A stretch of 49,451 bases of DNA, from assembly GCF_001601825.1 (NCBI RefSeq), contig NZ_LUJK01000022.1, positions 1-49,451 on the forward strand. The letters run 5' to 3'. A program made the position numbers and the translations under genes. Below are positions 35,212 to 44,410 of the stretch, piece by piece (position 1 is the stretch's first letter; each line of letters starts with the position of its first letter). Origin of the DNA: Limnobacter sp. CACIAM 66H1 (GTDB taxonomy: Bacteria; Pseudomonadota; Gammaproteobacteria; Burkholderiales; Burkholderiaceae_B). The notes under the pieces were generated by a model that saw only the letters and a program-made list of their open reading frames with translations, was not told the origin of the DNA and made no database searches.

Positions 35212-36435
35212 TCAGGCCGCTTTCCGGACAGTTGAGCCTTTGAGGGTCGTGTTTCGCGGTCGACGGGTTTTGGGAAGAGGCGCTTCCACTTGTGAGTGAC
35301 CACGTAGCCAATCTGCTGCTTTGGCCCACACATGTTCGCGAGCCTGACTGCCTAAAATAACGCCCATATGCCCGCCGGGTGCAAGCAAGAATGATTTGTC
35401 TTTTGATGAGACGAGCTTCAGGCTTTTCTTGGCCATGCTGCCTGGCACCAAATGGTCGGTTTCGCCTGCAAACACCAGCATATTGGCGGTGATGTTCCCC
35501 AGGTCCGAGAATTTGTCACCAATCTTGACCTTGCCCTGCGCCAGTTTGTTGTCCACCGCAAAACGGACCATGAAGTCGCGCAACACGCCGCCTGGGTACA
35601 ACATCATGTTGTTCAGGTAGTCGGCTGTGGTGGTGTGTTGTTCAACGAAATCGCGGTCGTTCAGGCGGGTCAGCAGGTCCCAGTAGGTGGTGATGCTGGC
35701 CACTGGTGCAGTGAGTTTGAACCCCAGGCTGACCATCCAGCCGGGTGGGCTGAACAGGGCAGGGTTAATGCGATCCAGCCTGAATTCGCTGTACTTGCGA
35801 ATAAAACGGGCAGTGACATTCAGGGTGTTGGAGGCCACAGCCATGATGTTTTTGCCGTCGCGCAGGTCGATCGGGCTGGCCACAGTGACCAGGTTGCGGA
35901 TGTGTTTGTCGTGCCCATAACCGGCATACAGCAAACAGAGCAAACCGCCCATGCACCACCCGAACAGGGAAATGTCTCTGGAGCCACTGTGTTCGCGCAC
36001 GGCCTGAAGTGCTTGGCCCATCATGTCGTGGCTGTAGTCAAACAAACCCAGATGACCGTCTTTGCGCTCTGGTTTGCCCCAGTCCACCAAATAAACACGG
36101 AAGCCGGCTTCAACCATGGCTTTCACCAGGCTGCGGTCGGGCATCAGGTCGAATGTTTCGGTGGTAACTCCCAAAGGGGGCACCAGCACCAAGGGCACCG
36201 CATGTTGACGATTCGTTGAAGTCTCGATTTCGCCTTCAGCCAGGCTTGCGCCTGGTGTGGCTGCAGCCGGTGCGTAATAGCGCACGCGCATGGGCAGGTG
36301 TTCAGCAATGACCTCATATTCAGTTTTGCCCGACTGAATCAGGATTTCCTTGCGAAAAAACCAATCCGCCGCATTGGTCGCGGTATTGACGGCCAACTCA
36401 TTGATTTTCAGGGCGGTTTTGAATAGTTTTTTCAC
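35212..36435 (-). CDS. PHA synthase-like alpha/beta hydrolase (PhaC family)
   Basis: A 407-residue protein with the PHA-synthase variant of the lipase box, GWCMGG, giving nucleophile Cys161. AGETDHLVP supplies Asp and APGGHMGVILG the His. PLVLVPPLGVTTETFDLMPD is typical of class III PhaC and related proteins. It may polymerise hydroxyacyl-CoA, but no phaE, phaA, phaB or phasin gene is beside it. A related acyltransferase or hydrolase role is possible. The C-terminal 35 residues are basic and low in complexity. Repeat copy B lies upstream. Confidence 0.75.
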   Translation of the reverse strand: MKKLFKTALKINELAVNTATNAADWFFRKEILIQSGKTEYEVIAEHLPMRVRYYAPAAATPGASLAEGEIETSTNRQHAVPLVLVPPLGVTTETFDLMPDRSLVKAMVEAGFRVYLVDWGKPERKDGHLGLFDYSHDMMGQALQAVREHSGSRDISLFGWCMGGLLCLLYAGYGHDKHIRNLVTVASPIDLRDGKNIMAVASNTLNVTARFIRKYSEFRLDRINPALFSPPGWMVSLGFKLTAPVASITTYWDLLTRLNDRDFVEQHTTTADYLNNMMLYPGGVLRDFMVRFAVDNKLAQGKVKIGDKFSDLGNITANMLVFAGETDHLVPGSMAKKSLKLVSSKDKSFLLAPGGHMGVILGSQAREHVWAKAADWLRGHSQVEAPLPKTRRPRNTTLKGSTVRKAA

Positions 36436-36634
36436 GGTTGCTGCGGTGCAATGTTGAGATGTTCGAAGTTTATACGCACAGTGGGGCGTTTCGGATGAGG
36501 GTTTACTCTAAATACAGATTTCTGACCCCAACTTGAAGGTATGCCGCTGCTGTCTGTAGCCTACTCGGCATGTGTTACTTGTGCCGCACTGAACTGGTGA
36601 TTTAAGAGCTGAACCTGAAGGGTCACCGCTGCCC

Positions 36635-36764
36635 GAAAACTTGGCATTTCGGCTTGTCGTCTTGAGCCTGCACTAAGCCAAGCCCTCCAAAAGTCACGGT
36701 CGGGTCTTGGCTTTCGCGCCAGGGCGCGATCGTTGGTCTCGGCGCGCCAAGCCGGCAAGTTTTC
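36635..36764. other. Hairpin module 1 of repeat copy B
   Basis: Identical to module 1 of copy A (7356-7485). GAAAACTTG pairs with CAAGTTTTC, and CGGCTT with AAGCCG. Two inner hairpins follow: CCAAGCCC with GGGTCTTGG, and CGCGCC with GGCGCG. The flanks to the left are only about two-thirds identical, so the identity is local to this module. Confidence 0.75.
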
Positions 36765-36857
36765 TGACTGGTCATCGTGCGACCCATTGCAAGTTCAGCT
36801 CCCCGTACTCCCGTGCAGCGCTTCGCCATCACCGGGCAACTCGCAGCTGTGTTCAAC

Positions 36858-37051
36858 GCCCAATCGGCGGCGGTGTTTCGATCGCTTCGCCTTCAAGAAA
36901 ACCTGCCCGTTTGAATTCACCCGCCACGCTCGGCCATGGGCCGGCACCGAGACTCGGCCCGCCCTTTTGCCGAGCGAGGTGAGTCAGGGTGAATATCAAA
37001 AAGGGAAATACAGGTTTTCTGGCGAGAGATCGGAACCCAAGCCGATCGGGC
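36858..37051. other. Hairpin module 2 of repeat copy B
   Basis: The closing stems are the same as in copy A: 36858-36868 with 37041-37051, 36879-36883 with 37028-37032, 36887-36891 with 37021-37025, and 36897-36905 with 37011-37019. The next stem differs in sequence but is strong. TTTGAATTCACCC (36910-36922) pairs with GGGTGAATATCAAA (36987-37000) with one bulge. The inner hairpins also differ: CGGCC/GGCCG (36931-36943) and CTCGGC/GCCGAG (36953-36974). Pairing is kept while sequence changes. Confidence 0.78.
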
Positions 37052-37120
37052 GATTAAGAAAGAAGCTGCGGGACAGCTGAGCCCAAGCCGATTGGGCCAA
37101 GCAAACCAGTAAGAGAGCAA

Positions 37121-37912
37121 TCAGCCTTCCATGCTCGCCCAAAGCCCGCTCCAGATCCGCATGCCGGCTTGGTCCACTTCGTCCACTGCGCCTAAAAACC
37201 GCTCACGGGCCTGAACATTGACCCATTCTGCGGGCAAGAACGGGTCGTACACCACATGCTTGATTGCGGTGCCGCCCAACAAGAATGATTCACGGGCGGC
37301 GACTTCAGGTTCCAGCGTACCGGAGCGGTCAAGCCAGGTGCGCATTTTCTTTTCCAATTGTGCGTAGTTGGATTCCAGTTCACGTGGGTTCCACAAAGTA
37401 GCAATTCGGCGCTGAAGCTCGGAGTCAAAATCACGAGCCTCGAACACCGGCGCGTCTTTCTCCAAACCCAGTTTGTACAATCGATCACGCACACTTTGCA
37501 GTGTGTCTTCAATGTTGTTGGGGCGAATGAACAGGTGTTCATTCAATGGTTGAAAGCCCAGCATCAGCAAGGCACGGGCGCGTGCTCGCTGCTGTTTGGC
37601 CTCACTGCGCGAGAGCTTGTCGGCTTGTACCACAATGTAGCTGCCATCCCAAGGGCGAACCCGTGTGCTTCGGGTGCGCCAGGCGGCTACATCGTCTGCC
37701 AGCGTGTGTGCGTCGTCGGTGAGTTGGTACAGGGCGCGGCCTGCTGATTCGATCAGGCCTTCAGCCGAGAGCCGCACTAGCGCCACACGTGTGTTGTTCA
37801 CGCTGATGTCAAAAATGCCGCAGGCGGCGATGGCCTGTTTGGCTGAAAGGGGTCGACCTTTGGAGGCAAGCAACAGGTCGAGAATGAGGCTTTTGGCGGT
37901 GGGTTTGCGCAC
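37121..37912 (-). CDS. PaaX-like transcriptional regulator
   Basis: A 263-residue regulator with an N-terminal winged helix (SLILDLLLASKGRPLSAKQAI). The central PaaX-type stretch includes RVRPWDGSYIVVQADKLSR. PaaX represses phenylacetate degradation genes in other bacteria, but no paa genes are in this window. The target is therefore unknown, and the divergent AcuI-like gene is one candidate. Its stop abuts repeat copy B. Confidence 0.8.
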   Translation of the reverse strand: MRKPTAKSLILDLLLASKGRPLSAKQAIAACGIFDISVNNTRVALVRLSAEGLIESAGRALYQLTDDAHTLADDVAAWRTRSTRVRPWDGSYIVVQADKLSRSEAKQQRARARALLMLGFQPLNEHLFIRPNNIEDTLQSVRDRLYKLGLEKDAPVFEARDFDSELQRRIATLWNPRELESNYAQLEKKMRTWLDRSGTLEPEVAARESFLLGGTAIKHVVYDPFLPAEWVNVQARERFLGAVDEVDQAGMRIWSGLWASMEG

Positions 37913-38023
37913 GGCGTACTTGTTCTTCTAAGGCAAACCTGAAGTGTATGCAAGGCAGGCCCGGCACGCAAATTTGGTGGCTTGTTTGTGCGATGATTGC
38001 CTCACCCAGAATAAGGAGACGAA

Positions 38024-39034
38024 ATGATCAGGGCATGGATTTCCCGGACGGCTGAGCAAGCGCAGGCCGAGATGGAAACTCTCGATGAGTCTGAGTTTGC
38101 CGGGCAGGATGTTGTGCTGAAGCTGCATTACAGTTGCCTGAACTACAAAGATGCGTTGGCGCTTACCCACACCGCGCCGATTGCGCGCAAGTACCCCATG
38201 GTGCATGGCATTGATGCGGTGGGCGAGGTGATTGAATCGAATTCAGACCAGTGGCCGGTGGGCACAGTGTGCCAGGTGAATGATTGGGGCTTGGGTGAAA
38301 CGCATTGGGGCGGGCTGGCCGAGCGTGCCAGTGTGCCGGCACAGTGGATTTCACCGATTCCGCAAGGGCGAAGCGCCAGGTGGGCGGCTGCACTGGGTAC
38401 GGCTGGCTACACTGCCGCCTTGTGTGTCATGGCTTTGCAAGATCACCCGGTGAAACCGGAAGACGGCCCCGTGCTGGTGACCGGGGTCAGCGGCGGCGTG
38501 GGCACGGTGGCATGTTTGCTATTGCAGCATTTGGGTTACGAGGTGGTGGGTTTGACAGGTTCAATCGATGCCATGGGTGAGCCTGTGTCCGAATCTGCGG
38601 CCAAACACTTTGAACGATTGCGGTTGGGTTCAACCCACCTGATTCATCGTGAGTCCATGTCGCGTCCTGGCAAGCCTTTGCAAAAAGAACAATTCGCGGC
38701 GGTGGTTGACAGTGTGGGCAGCCACACCTTGGTGAATGCCTGTGCTCAAACCCGATACGGTGGTGTGGTTGCCGCATGTGGCTTGGCGCAGGGCATGGAT
38801 TTTCAGGGCAGCGTGGCACCTTTCATTTTGAGGGGTATTACCTTGCGTGGCATTAACTGTGTGTACCGTACCCATGCTGAGCGGGACCGCGCCTGGCGCA
38901 TGTTGGCGCAGGCCTTGAATGAATATGATCTGGATTTCATGATCAAGGAAGTGCGTCTTGCCCAGGCCCTTGACAGTGCGCGCCTTGTGTTGGCCAATCA
39001 ATTGCAGGGGCGTGTGGTGGTGAACTGTGCCTGA
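38024..39034 (+). CDS. acuI: Acrylyl-CoA reductase-like medium-chain oxidoreductase (AcuI/YhdH family)
   Basis: A 336-residue zinc-independent NADPH-dependent reductase. The start YSCLNYKDALALTHTAPIARKYPMVHGIDAVGEV and VNDWGLGETHWGGLAE are typical of YhdH/AcuI. The nucleotide-binding motif is VTGVSGGVGTVACLLL. AcuI reduces acryloyl-CoA to propionyl-CoA. AAGGAG precedes the ATG. The EamA gene starts eight bases inside its end, so the two are co-transcribed. Confidence 0.85.
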   Translation: MIRAWISRTAEQAQAEMETLDESEFAGQDVVLKLHYSCLNYKDALALTHTAPIARKYPMVHGIDAVGEVIESNSDQWPVGTVCQVNDWGLGETHWGGLAERASVPAQWISPIPQGRSARWAAALGTAGYTAALCVMALQDHPVKPEDGPVLVTGVSGGVGTVACLLLQHLGYEVVGLTGSIDAMGEPVSESAAKHFERLRLGSTHLIHRESMSRPGKPLQKEQFAAVVDSVGSHTLVNACAQTRYGGVVAACGLAQGMDFQGSVAPFILRGITLRGINCVYRTHAERDRAWRMLAQALNEYDLDFMIKEVRLAQALDSARLVLANQLQGRVVVNCA

Positions 39035-39931
39035 AAACCGGGCTTGGGCTTTGCCGTACCTGGCCCTGGTATTGAATGCATTGGTGTGGGGTGTGTCTTG
39101 GTGGCCGCTGCGCGAATTGCAGGGTGAGGGTTTACACCCGTTGTGGTCCTCTGCATTCACTTACCTGCTGGGTGCGGTGGCCATGTTGTGTTTCATGCCC
39201 CGGGTGTGGAGCGAGTTTGTACGTCACAAAGCGTTGTGGCTGCTGGCCCTGGCGGCTGGCACCACCATGGTGGGCTTTAATTGGGGCGTGTCGATTGGTG
39301 AAGTGATCCGGGTGGTGTTGTTGTTCTACCTGATGCCAATTTGGGCGGTGTTGATTGCGCGTGTTGCCCTGAATGAGCCGATAACCCTGAGGCCTTGCTG
39401 CGTGTGGGTTTGGCTTTCGCTGGTGCAGTGCTGGTGTTAAGCCCCAATGGTAGCTTGGGTTTCCCGGTGCCTTCAAACTTGGCGGAATGGCTGGGTTTAA
39501 TGGGTGGCGCAGCATTTGCCCTGAACAACATCATGTTGCGGCATCAGGCTGCGCGCACCGCGCAGGCGCGTTTGTTCGCCATGTTTGTAGGTGGCATTGT
39601 TGCGCCAAGCGCGGTGGCCGCTTTTTTGACCCTGTTGCTGGGCGACGGGAACGGTTTTGTTCAGTGGCCTGTGTTGCCAGGGCTGTACGGTGGTGTGGTG
39701 TTGTTGGGGTTCGCAGCCACTTTGCTGGTGGCTAACTATGGTTTGCAGTATGGTGCATCGCGATTGCCGGCCAATGTGACCTCGGTGGTGATGTTGTCAG
39801 AGGTGGTGTTTGCTACGTTGTCCGCTATATTGCTGACCAACGAAGTGCTGACGCTGCAGGTTGGAATTGGCGGGTCCATGATTTTGCTGGCGGCCGCTTT
39901 AAGCGCGCTTGAAAACCAGGACACGCATTGA
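39027..39931 (+). pseudogene. EamA/DMT-family transporter broken by one base
   Basis: Frame one (39027-39440) gives four helices of an EamA half up to ARVALNEPITL. Frame two (39395-39931) resumes LLRVGLAFAGAVLVLSPNG and gives the second half. Joined, they make a normal transporter of about 300 residues. The frames meet at about 39387-39392 (CCCTGAGGCC), where one extra base such as a G would restore reading. The rest is well conserved. It is a recent mutation or a sequencing error. The start overlaps acuI by eight bases. Confidence 0.85.
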
Positions 39932-39945
39932 TTGGGAGGAGAAAC

Positions 39946-40707
39946 ATGAATCATTTGTTCAAGGTGGCCTTGGCCACGGCGGCGTCTACATTGCGTGGCT
40001 GGCAGGGCATGGTGGTGACTGAGCCTGCAGCGGTTCAGCCTGAAAAACCGTTGAAACTATACGAGTTCGAAAGCTGCCCCTACTGCCGCTTGGTGCGTGA
40101 AACCCTCACGGAGCTGGCGCTGGACGCTGACATTTACCCCTGCCCCAAGGGTGGAACGCGGTTTCGTGCGGACGTGCTGGAGTTGGGTGGCAAGGCCCAG
40201 TTTCCTTTTTTGGTGGACGACAACACTGGCGTGAAGTTGTATGAGTCAGCCGACATAATCGAGTACCTGTACACCACCTATGCCAAGCGGGCAGTGCCGT
40301 TGCGCGTGAAGGCTGCGTTGCCGCAGGCGGTGTCCAGCCTGGCCAATTCGGCTTTGGGTTTGGGTGCGGGTACCAAGGTTCGTGCATCGAAAAAGCCTGA
40401 GCAAATGTTGACGTTGTACAGTTTTGAAGCATCGCCATTTTGCAGGCCAGTGCGCGAAGTGTTGTGCGAGCTGGAGATTCCTTACCACTTGGTGAATCTG
40501 GGCAAGGAGCAGTTTGCGGACATGGGGGTGAATGGCGTGCATGCTGCCGTTGGCGAATACAACCCGGTGAAGGGTGGTAAACGCGAGCAGTTCATGGCCA
40601 AAACCAACAAGATGATGGTGCCGTACCTGGAAGATCCGAACACGGGCAAAGCCATGTTCGAATCCAAAGCGATTGTGGAGTACCTGCTGGAAACCTATGG
40701 CGGGTGA
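39946..40707 (+). CDS. Tandem glutaredoxin/GST N-terminal-domain protein
   Basis: A 253-residue protein made of two thioredoxin-fold GST N-terminal domains. The first has ESCPYCRLV (Cys44 and Cys47) and the second EASPFCRPV, where the first cysteine is Ser163 and Cys166 remains. Each ends with the glutathione-binding ES(A/K)xI(I/V)EYL. No helical GST C-terminal domain is present. GGGAGGAG precedes the ATG at 39946, so the longer open frame is rejected. A glutathione-linked reductase or peptidase-like role is possible. The exact function is unknown. Confidence 0.82.
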   Translation: MNHLFKVALATAASTLRGWQGMVVTEPAAVQPEKPLKLYEFESCPYCRLVRETLTELALDADIYPCPKGGTRFRADVLELGGKAQFPFLVDDNTGVKLYESADIIEYLYTTYAKRAVPLRVKAALPQAVSSLANSALGLGAGTKVRASKKPEQMLTLYSFEASPFCRPVREVLCELEIPYHLVNLGKEQFADMGVNGVHAAVGEYNPVKGGKREQFMAKTNKMMVPYLEDPNTGKAMFESKAIVEYLLETYGG

Positions 40708-40710
40708 GGT

Positions 40711-41779
40711 TTATTTCGGGATGAAGAACATCACGGTCTCTGTCCAGCCTTCGGTGTAGTGGCGCAAATACACGTTGTAGTCGTTGCGTACACCGAGAAT
40801 GATTTCAGGCACTTGCCAGAAATGGGCGGGGTCGTGGTACACCGCCACGGCTAGTTTGGGGTGGTCTTCCTGAATATGCCACTTCATGCCTTCTAGTGCT
40901 TTGGGTTCTGCACCTTCCAGGTCAAGCTTGATGAAGCTCACCGATTCTGTGACCCGATTGTCGAGTGCATCCACTTCGATTTTTACACGGCCTGTTTCCG
41001 AAATTTTGCTGGCCGAGCCTGCATCTGCATCAAATGACAGAGTTTGCTTTGCATCAAACAAACCCACTGGATGGTAGTGAATGTCGCGGTGCTGGGCCAG
41101 TTTGCTTTTGGCCTTTCCAAGAGTGGTTTCAGTGGGCTCGAAAAAGTGCACACCACCATACTGCGGGCATCGCTTGATGAATTCTTCAGTGGTGTAGCCG
41201 TCAAAGCCGCCACCATCCACAAAAACCTCGCCTGGTGAAAATTTTACAAAGGGTTCGAAATATTGCTGGTCGGCTGTGTAGTCGAAAAACCGCATGGCAC
41301 GCAGGTTGGCGTTCAGGCGAAACTCCATAACCCGGTTAAAGACTTCCCGCGATTCCTGATCGGTGAACAGGTCGCGCACCCATTCAAATTTTTCGGGGTG
41401 GGCTGCGTATTCTTTTTGGGTGTCTGCCAGGGCTTGCACTTGCGGCAGCAGAAAATGACTGGCGTCAGCCACTGCAAAGTAATCCATCGACACCACACCA
41501 TTGAGGCGCAGCAGTTTGTTCATGGCGGTTTTTGGGGCGCGCCTGTGTCACGGTTGAAATCACCATGCTGCCAGCGGGCACCTGGCTTAATTTCAAGACA
41601 GGTTTGCCGCGATACTCGGTGGCGGTGGTGTATTCGTCAATAAAGCCGTCGAGGTTTGTACGGCTGGCCACTGCATCAGCAAACTCGTTAATGCCCAGCA
41701 CATAGCGTTTCTGGGTGGTGTTGCCAAAAAATTCCGCATGAAAGGCGGCGGCGTGGGCTTTTTGACTGAGTTGTTTCAT
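40711..41779 (-). pseudogene. FkbM-family methyltransferase broken by one base
   Basis: Read from 41779, frame one gives MKQLSQKAHAAAFHAEFF and a stretch ending STVTQARPK. The FkbM domain continues in another frame from NKLLRLNGVVSMDYFAV. It has the SAM motif EVFVDGGGFDGYTTEEFI and VSFIKLDLEGAEPKALEGM. The frames meet at a run of five T on the plus strand (41529-41533), where four would restore about 355 residues. The second frame alone (40711-41523) has an ATG and could make a shortened protein. The substrate is unknown. Confidence 0.82.
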
Positions 41780-41983
41780 GGCGAGGCACGTAAAAGGTGA
41801 CGATGAAACCAGTCTAAAGACATCGTTGACGGCGGTAGCTTCGGAAAAGCGAGGGAAAACAGGTGCTTATGGGTTGTTTAGCTCAAGCTGGGTCGTCATG
41901 CCGGGTGGGGGCTAGACTGGTATTTCCACATTCGATTACCCTGATGGCCTCATTGACAATTTTTTGGCTCGCAGGATCTGCTT

Positions 41984-42424
41984 ATGCATTTAAATGACGT
42001 GGAATATGCCGGATTTTGGATTCGGCTAGGAGCAACCGTGGTGGATATGATCCTAATCACTGTTATCACGGCTCCGGTGCTGTATCTGATGTACGGCTCA
42101 GTCTATGGCGATGCGAATAATCCGGAAATTTACAGGGGAATGGGAGAGGTAGTCGTATCTTGGATCGCCCCTGCGATCGCCACCATACTTTTTTGGATAT
42201 ACCGCCAGGCCACACCTGGCAAAATGTTGTTTGCACTCAAAGTAATCGATGCTGAAACTGGCGCTACCTTGAAGCTGGGGCAGGCGATTGGTCGATATTT
42301 TGCTTACTATATTTCTTTCCTTCCACTTGGTTTGGGTGTCATTTGGATCGTGTTTGATTCGAAAAAGCGGTCTTGGCACGACAAGCTTGCCAATACTGTG
42401 GTGATCAGAGACGATCGTTTGTAA
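41984..42424 (+). CDS. RDD-family membrane protein
   Basis: A 146-residue protein with the RDD signature: AGFWIRLGATVVDMILI at the first helix and KKRSWHDKLANTVVI at the end, with three hydrophobic helices. The function of RDD proteins is mostly unknown. Its sequence seems somewhat richer in A and T than its neighbours, a possible sign of separate origin. Bases 41780-41983 upstream hold a TTGACA at 41953 but no clear -10 site. Confidence 0.85.
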   Translation: MHLNDVEYAGFWIRLGATVVDMILITVITAPVLYLMYGSVYGDANNPEIYRGMGEVVVSWIAPAIATILFWIYRQATPGKMLFALKVIDAETGATLKLGQAIGRYFAYYISFLPLGLGVIWIVFDSKKRSWHDKLANTVVIRDDRL

Positions 42425-42445
42425 CCTGTTACCTTGCTAATCCAA

Positions 42446-43138
42446 TTACCTTCTGTCCCAAGTGCCCATCAACCAGTCCATGATGGGGTAGGTGATATTG
42501 AAATTCTTGTGCGCCATGATCCGCTGGTCGTGGTGCGTGGTGTGCAGGCGCGCAAAGCGTGTGAATCCGGGAATGCGATGCACCCAGTGATCTTCTTTCA
42601 AGTGGTACGACAGGTGCAGCAGTTCATAGTTGAGGTAATAGGCCATGCCGGTGGCTACCAGCAACAGGGCCACATTGGGGCTGAACAGCCAGGCCAGTAA
42701 AAAGCCCATGGGCACGAAAAACGCCACCACAAAAAACCCGACAATTGCGATTGGAAACAGCACGGCTTTGAAATCCTGGTTGCTGTCAATTTCCATGTGG
42801 GTGTCGGTGAAAAACTTGTGGTGTTGCAGCGAGTGCCGTTTGTACACAAAGCCAAGGCCCTTGACCGGGCGGTGCATGGCGTATTTGTGGCCCGCCCATT
42901 CCGCAAAATTGGCATACAAAAAGGTGGCGGGTATGGTCAACCATTCCAGTGCGCTGGGGGACTCTAGCCAGTAAATACACAGCGCGATCACGCCCAAGCC
43001 CAAGGTCATTGTCATGGCCAAATGCAGGTAGCCTTGGTAACCCGCTGAAATGCATTCTGCCCTGTAGTTGGCCCGAACTGAGCGGACTGCCTCGTCCTGG
43101 GACTCCTTGGGCACAAGCTGTTTGACTTTGGCATGCAT
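42446..43138 (-). CDS. Fatty acid hydroxylase superfamily protein
   Basis: A 230-residue membrane di-iron enzyme starting at MHAKVKQ (43138). The histidine motifs are HKYAMH, HSLQHHKFFTDTH, HLSYHLKEDHWVH and HTTHHDQRIMAHKNFN. These suit a hydroxylase or desaturase acting on lipid or carotenoid-type substrates. The open frame could extend upstream, but that would cross a likely regulatory repeat at 43155-43180. It is divergent from the class II aldolase. Confidence 0.8.
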   Translation of the reverse strand: MHAKVKQLVPKESQDEAVRSVRANYRAECISAGYQGYLHLAMTMTLGLGVIALCIYWLESPSALEWLTIPATFLYANFAEWAGHKYAMHRPVKGLGFVYKRHSLQHHKFFTDTHMEIDSNQDFKAVLFPIAIVGFFVVAFFVPMGFLLAWLFSPNVALLLVATGMAYYLNYELLHLSYHLKEDHWVHRIPGFTRFARLHTTHHDQRIMAHKNFNITYPIMDWLMGTWDRR

Positions 43139-43288
43139 GGTATTACTGTCTCCCACATTATGAATTTTATTTTGTAATGTTAGATTGCCCCTGATTGCCT
43201 TGAATTTCAAGTGCTTTTGCAAGCGCATGCGCGTGCGCTGGTACACTTTGGGAAAAGACAATTCCAAAAGCAGCAAAGGAGACTCACC

Positions 43289-44056
43289 ATGAACGCACCG
43301 CTTTCAAGTACCCCACCCGCCCATATTGGCCAACAGGAATGGCAGGCCCGCGTTGATTTGGCTGCAGCTTACCGTTTGGTGGCAATGCACAAATGGGACG
43401 ATTTGGTGTTCACGCATATTTCGGCACGGGTGCCCGGCGAAGACGGCCACTTCTTGATCAACCCCTATGGTTTCATGTTCGAAGAAATCACCGCCAGCAG
43501 CCTGGTGAAGGTGAACATGAATTGCGAGAAAGTGGACAACAGCCCCTACGACGTGAACCCGGCCGGTTTTACTATTCACAGCGCTGTGCATGCCATTCGG
43601 CATGATGCGCACTGCGTGATGCACACCCACACCGTGGCGGGCGTTGCGGTGTCTATTCAGGAACAGGGTTTGTTGCCAATTTCACAGCAGTCCCTGTTTC
43701 CCTTGGCTGGGCTGGCGTATCACGACTACGAAGGTTTGGCCTTGCGCGAAGATGAGAAGGCCCGCTTGCAGGCCGATCTCGGCGAAGCCAACAACCTGAT
43801 TTTGCGCAACCATGGTTTGCTGACCTGTGGTGCCACGGTGGCCGATGCGTTTTTGAACATGTTCATTTTGCAGCGCGCCTGTGAGGTTCAAATTGCGGCG
43901 CAATCGGGTGGCGCGCAATTGATTCCGATTGCCCAACCGATTGTGGACGGTATCAAGGCAGCGGCTGCGCAGGTAACCCGCGGTTTGGGTGGCAATATTG
44001 CCTGGCCCGCGCTATTGCGCAAACTGGATCGCGAGCAGCCGGATTACAAAAACTGA
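43289..44056 (+). CDS. Class II aldolase/adducin family protein
   Basis: A 255-residue zinc enzyme of the fuculose-phosphate-aldolase fold. HTHT (His112 and His114) and a later LRNHGLLTCG histidine are the metal ligands. KWDDLVFTHISARVPG and FLINPYGFMFEEITASSLVKV are typical of the bacterial adducin-like branch. Preceded by AAAGGAG, with the start at 43289. The substrate is unknown. Confidence 0.87.
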   Translation: MNAPLSSTPPAHIGQQEWQARVDLAAAYRLVAMHKWDDLVFTHISARVPGEDGHFLINPYGFMFEEITASSLVKVNMNCEKVDNSPYDVNPAGFTIHSAVHAIRHDAHCVMHTHTVAGVAVSIQEQGLLPISQQSLFPLAGLAYHDYEGLALREDEKARLQADLGEANNLILRNHGLLTCGATVADAFLNMFILQRACEVQIAAQSGGAQLIPIAQPIVDGIKAAAAQVTRGLGGNIAWPALLRKLDREQPDYKN

Positions 44057-44059
44057 CGA

Positions 44060-44389
44060 TTAGGGATTGTTTCCACCAGTCACGGTGGAAACATACTTCG
44101 CCAGAATTTTCATTTGATCCACGGTCAAATGATCAACAAAAGGGGGCATGCCCCCTTTGCCGTTTTTAAGTGCATTCAACACGCGTTCTTCGCTGGGTTT
44201 GAGCACATCGAGCACCGGACCAATTTTGCCCTTGGTGCCAGCATCGGCCAGGGTGTGGCAAATGGCGCAGGCCGGGTCCGCATCGGTTTGAAACAGTTTG
44301 CGACCCTGTTCAAGAATGGCGGCGTCGTCCATGGCGAAAGCATTGAATGTGCTCAGGCTTAACACCAACATGCAGCTGAATTTCACCAT
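44060..44389 (-). CDS. Small periplasmic cytochrome c
   Basis: A 109-residue protein with a signal peptide ending AFA and one heme motif CAICH (41-45). Met81 in GGMPPF is the probable sixth ligand. The spacing CAICHTLADAGTKGKIGPVLD resembles the SorB subunit of sulfite dehydrogenase, but no SorA gene adjoins it. It converges on the aldolase gene and lies just downstream of the OYE-type gene on the same strand. Confidence 0.85.
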   Translation of the reverse strand: MVKFSCMLVLSLSTFNAFAMDDAAILEQGRKLFQTDADPACAICHTLADAGTKGKIGPVLDVLKPSEERVLNALKNGKGGMPPFVDHLTVDQMKILAKYVSTVTGGNNP

Positions 44390-44410
44390 GGCTGAACTCC
44401 CTGTGTTTGA

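Larger units (their letters stand above)
36543..37120. repeat. Dispersed structured repeat, copy B
   Basis: Gene-free stretch between the PhaC-like gene and paaX, the direct-orientation relative of 7264-7853. It contains the same 170-base identical block (36630-36799). A 57-base segment (36800-36856) absent from copy A follows, then the second hairpin module. It ends exactly at the paaX stop. At 37081-37097 the perfect hairpin GCCCAA-gccga-TTGGGC replaces the tandem array of copy A. Bases 36436-36542, before the repeat, show nothing I recognise. Confidence 0.9.

Noticed and set aside
44060-44389. Sulfite dehydrogenase subunit SorB
   Set aside because: The heme region is similar, but there is no SorA gene nearby, so only a generic cytochrome c call is justified.
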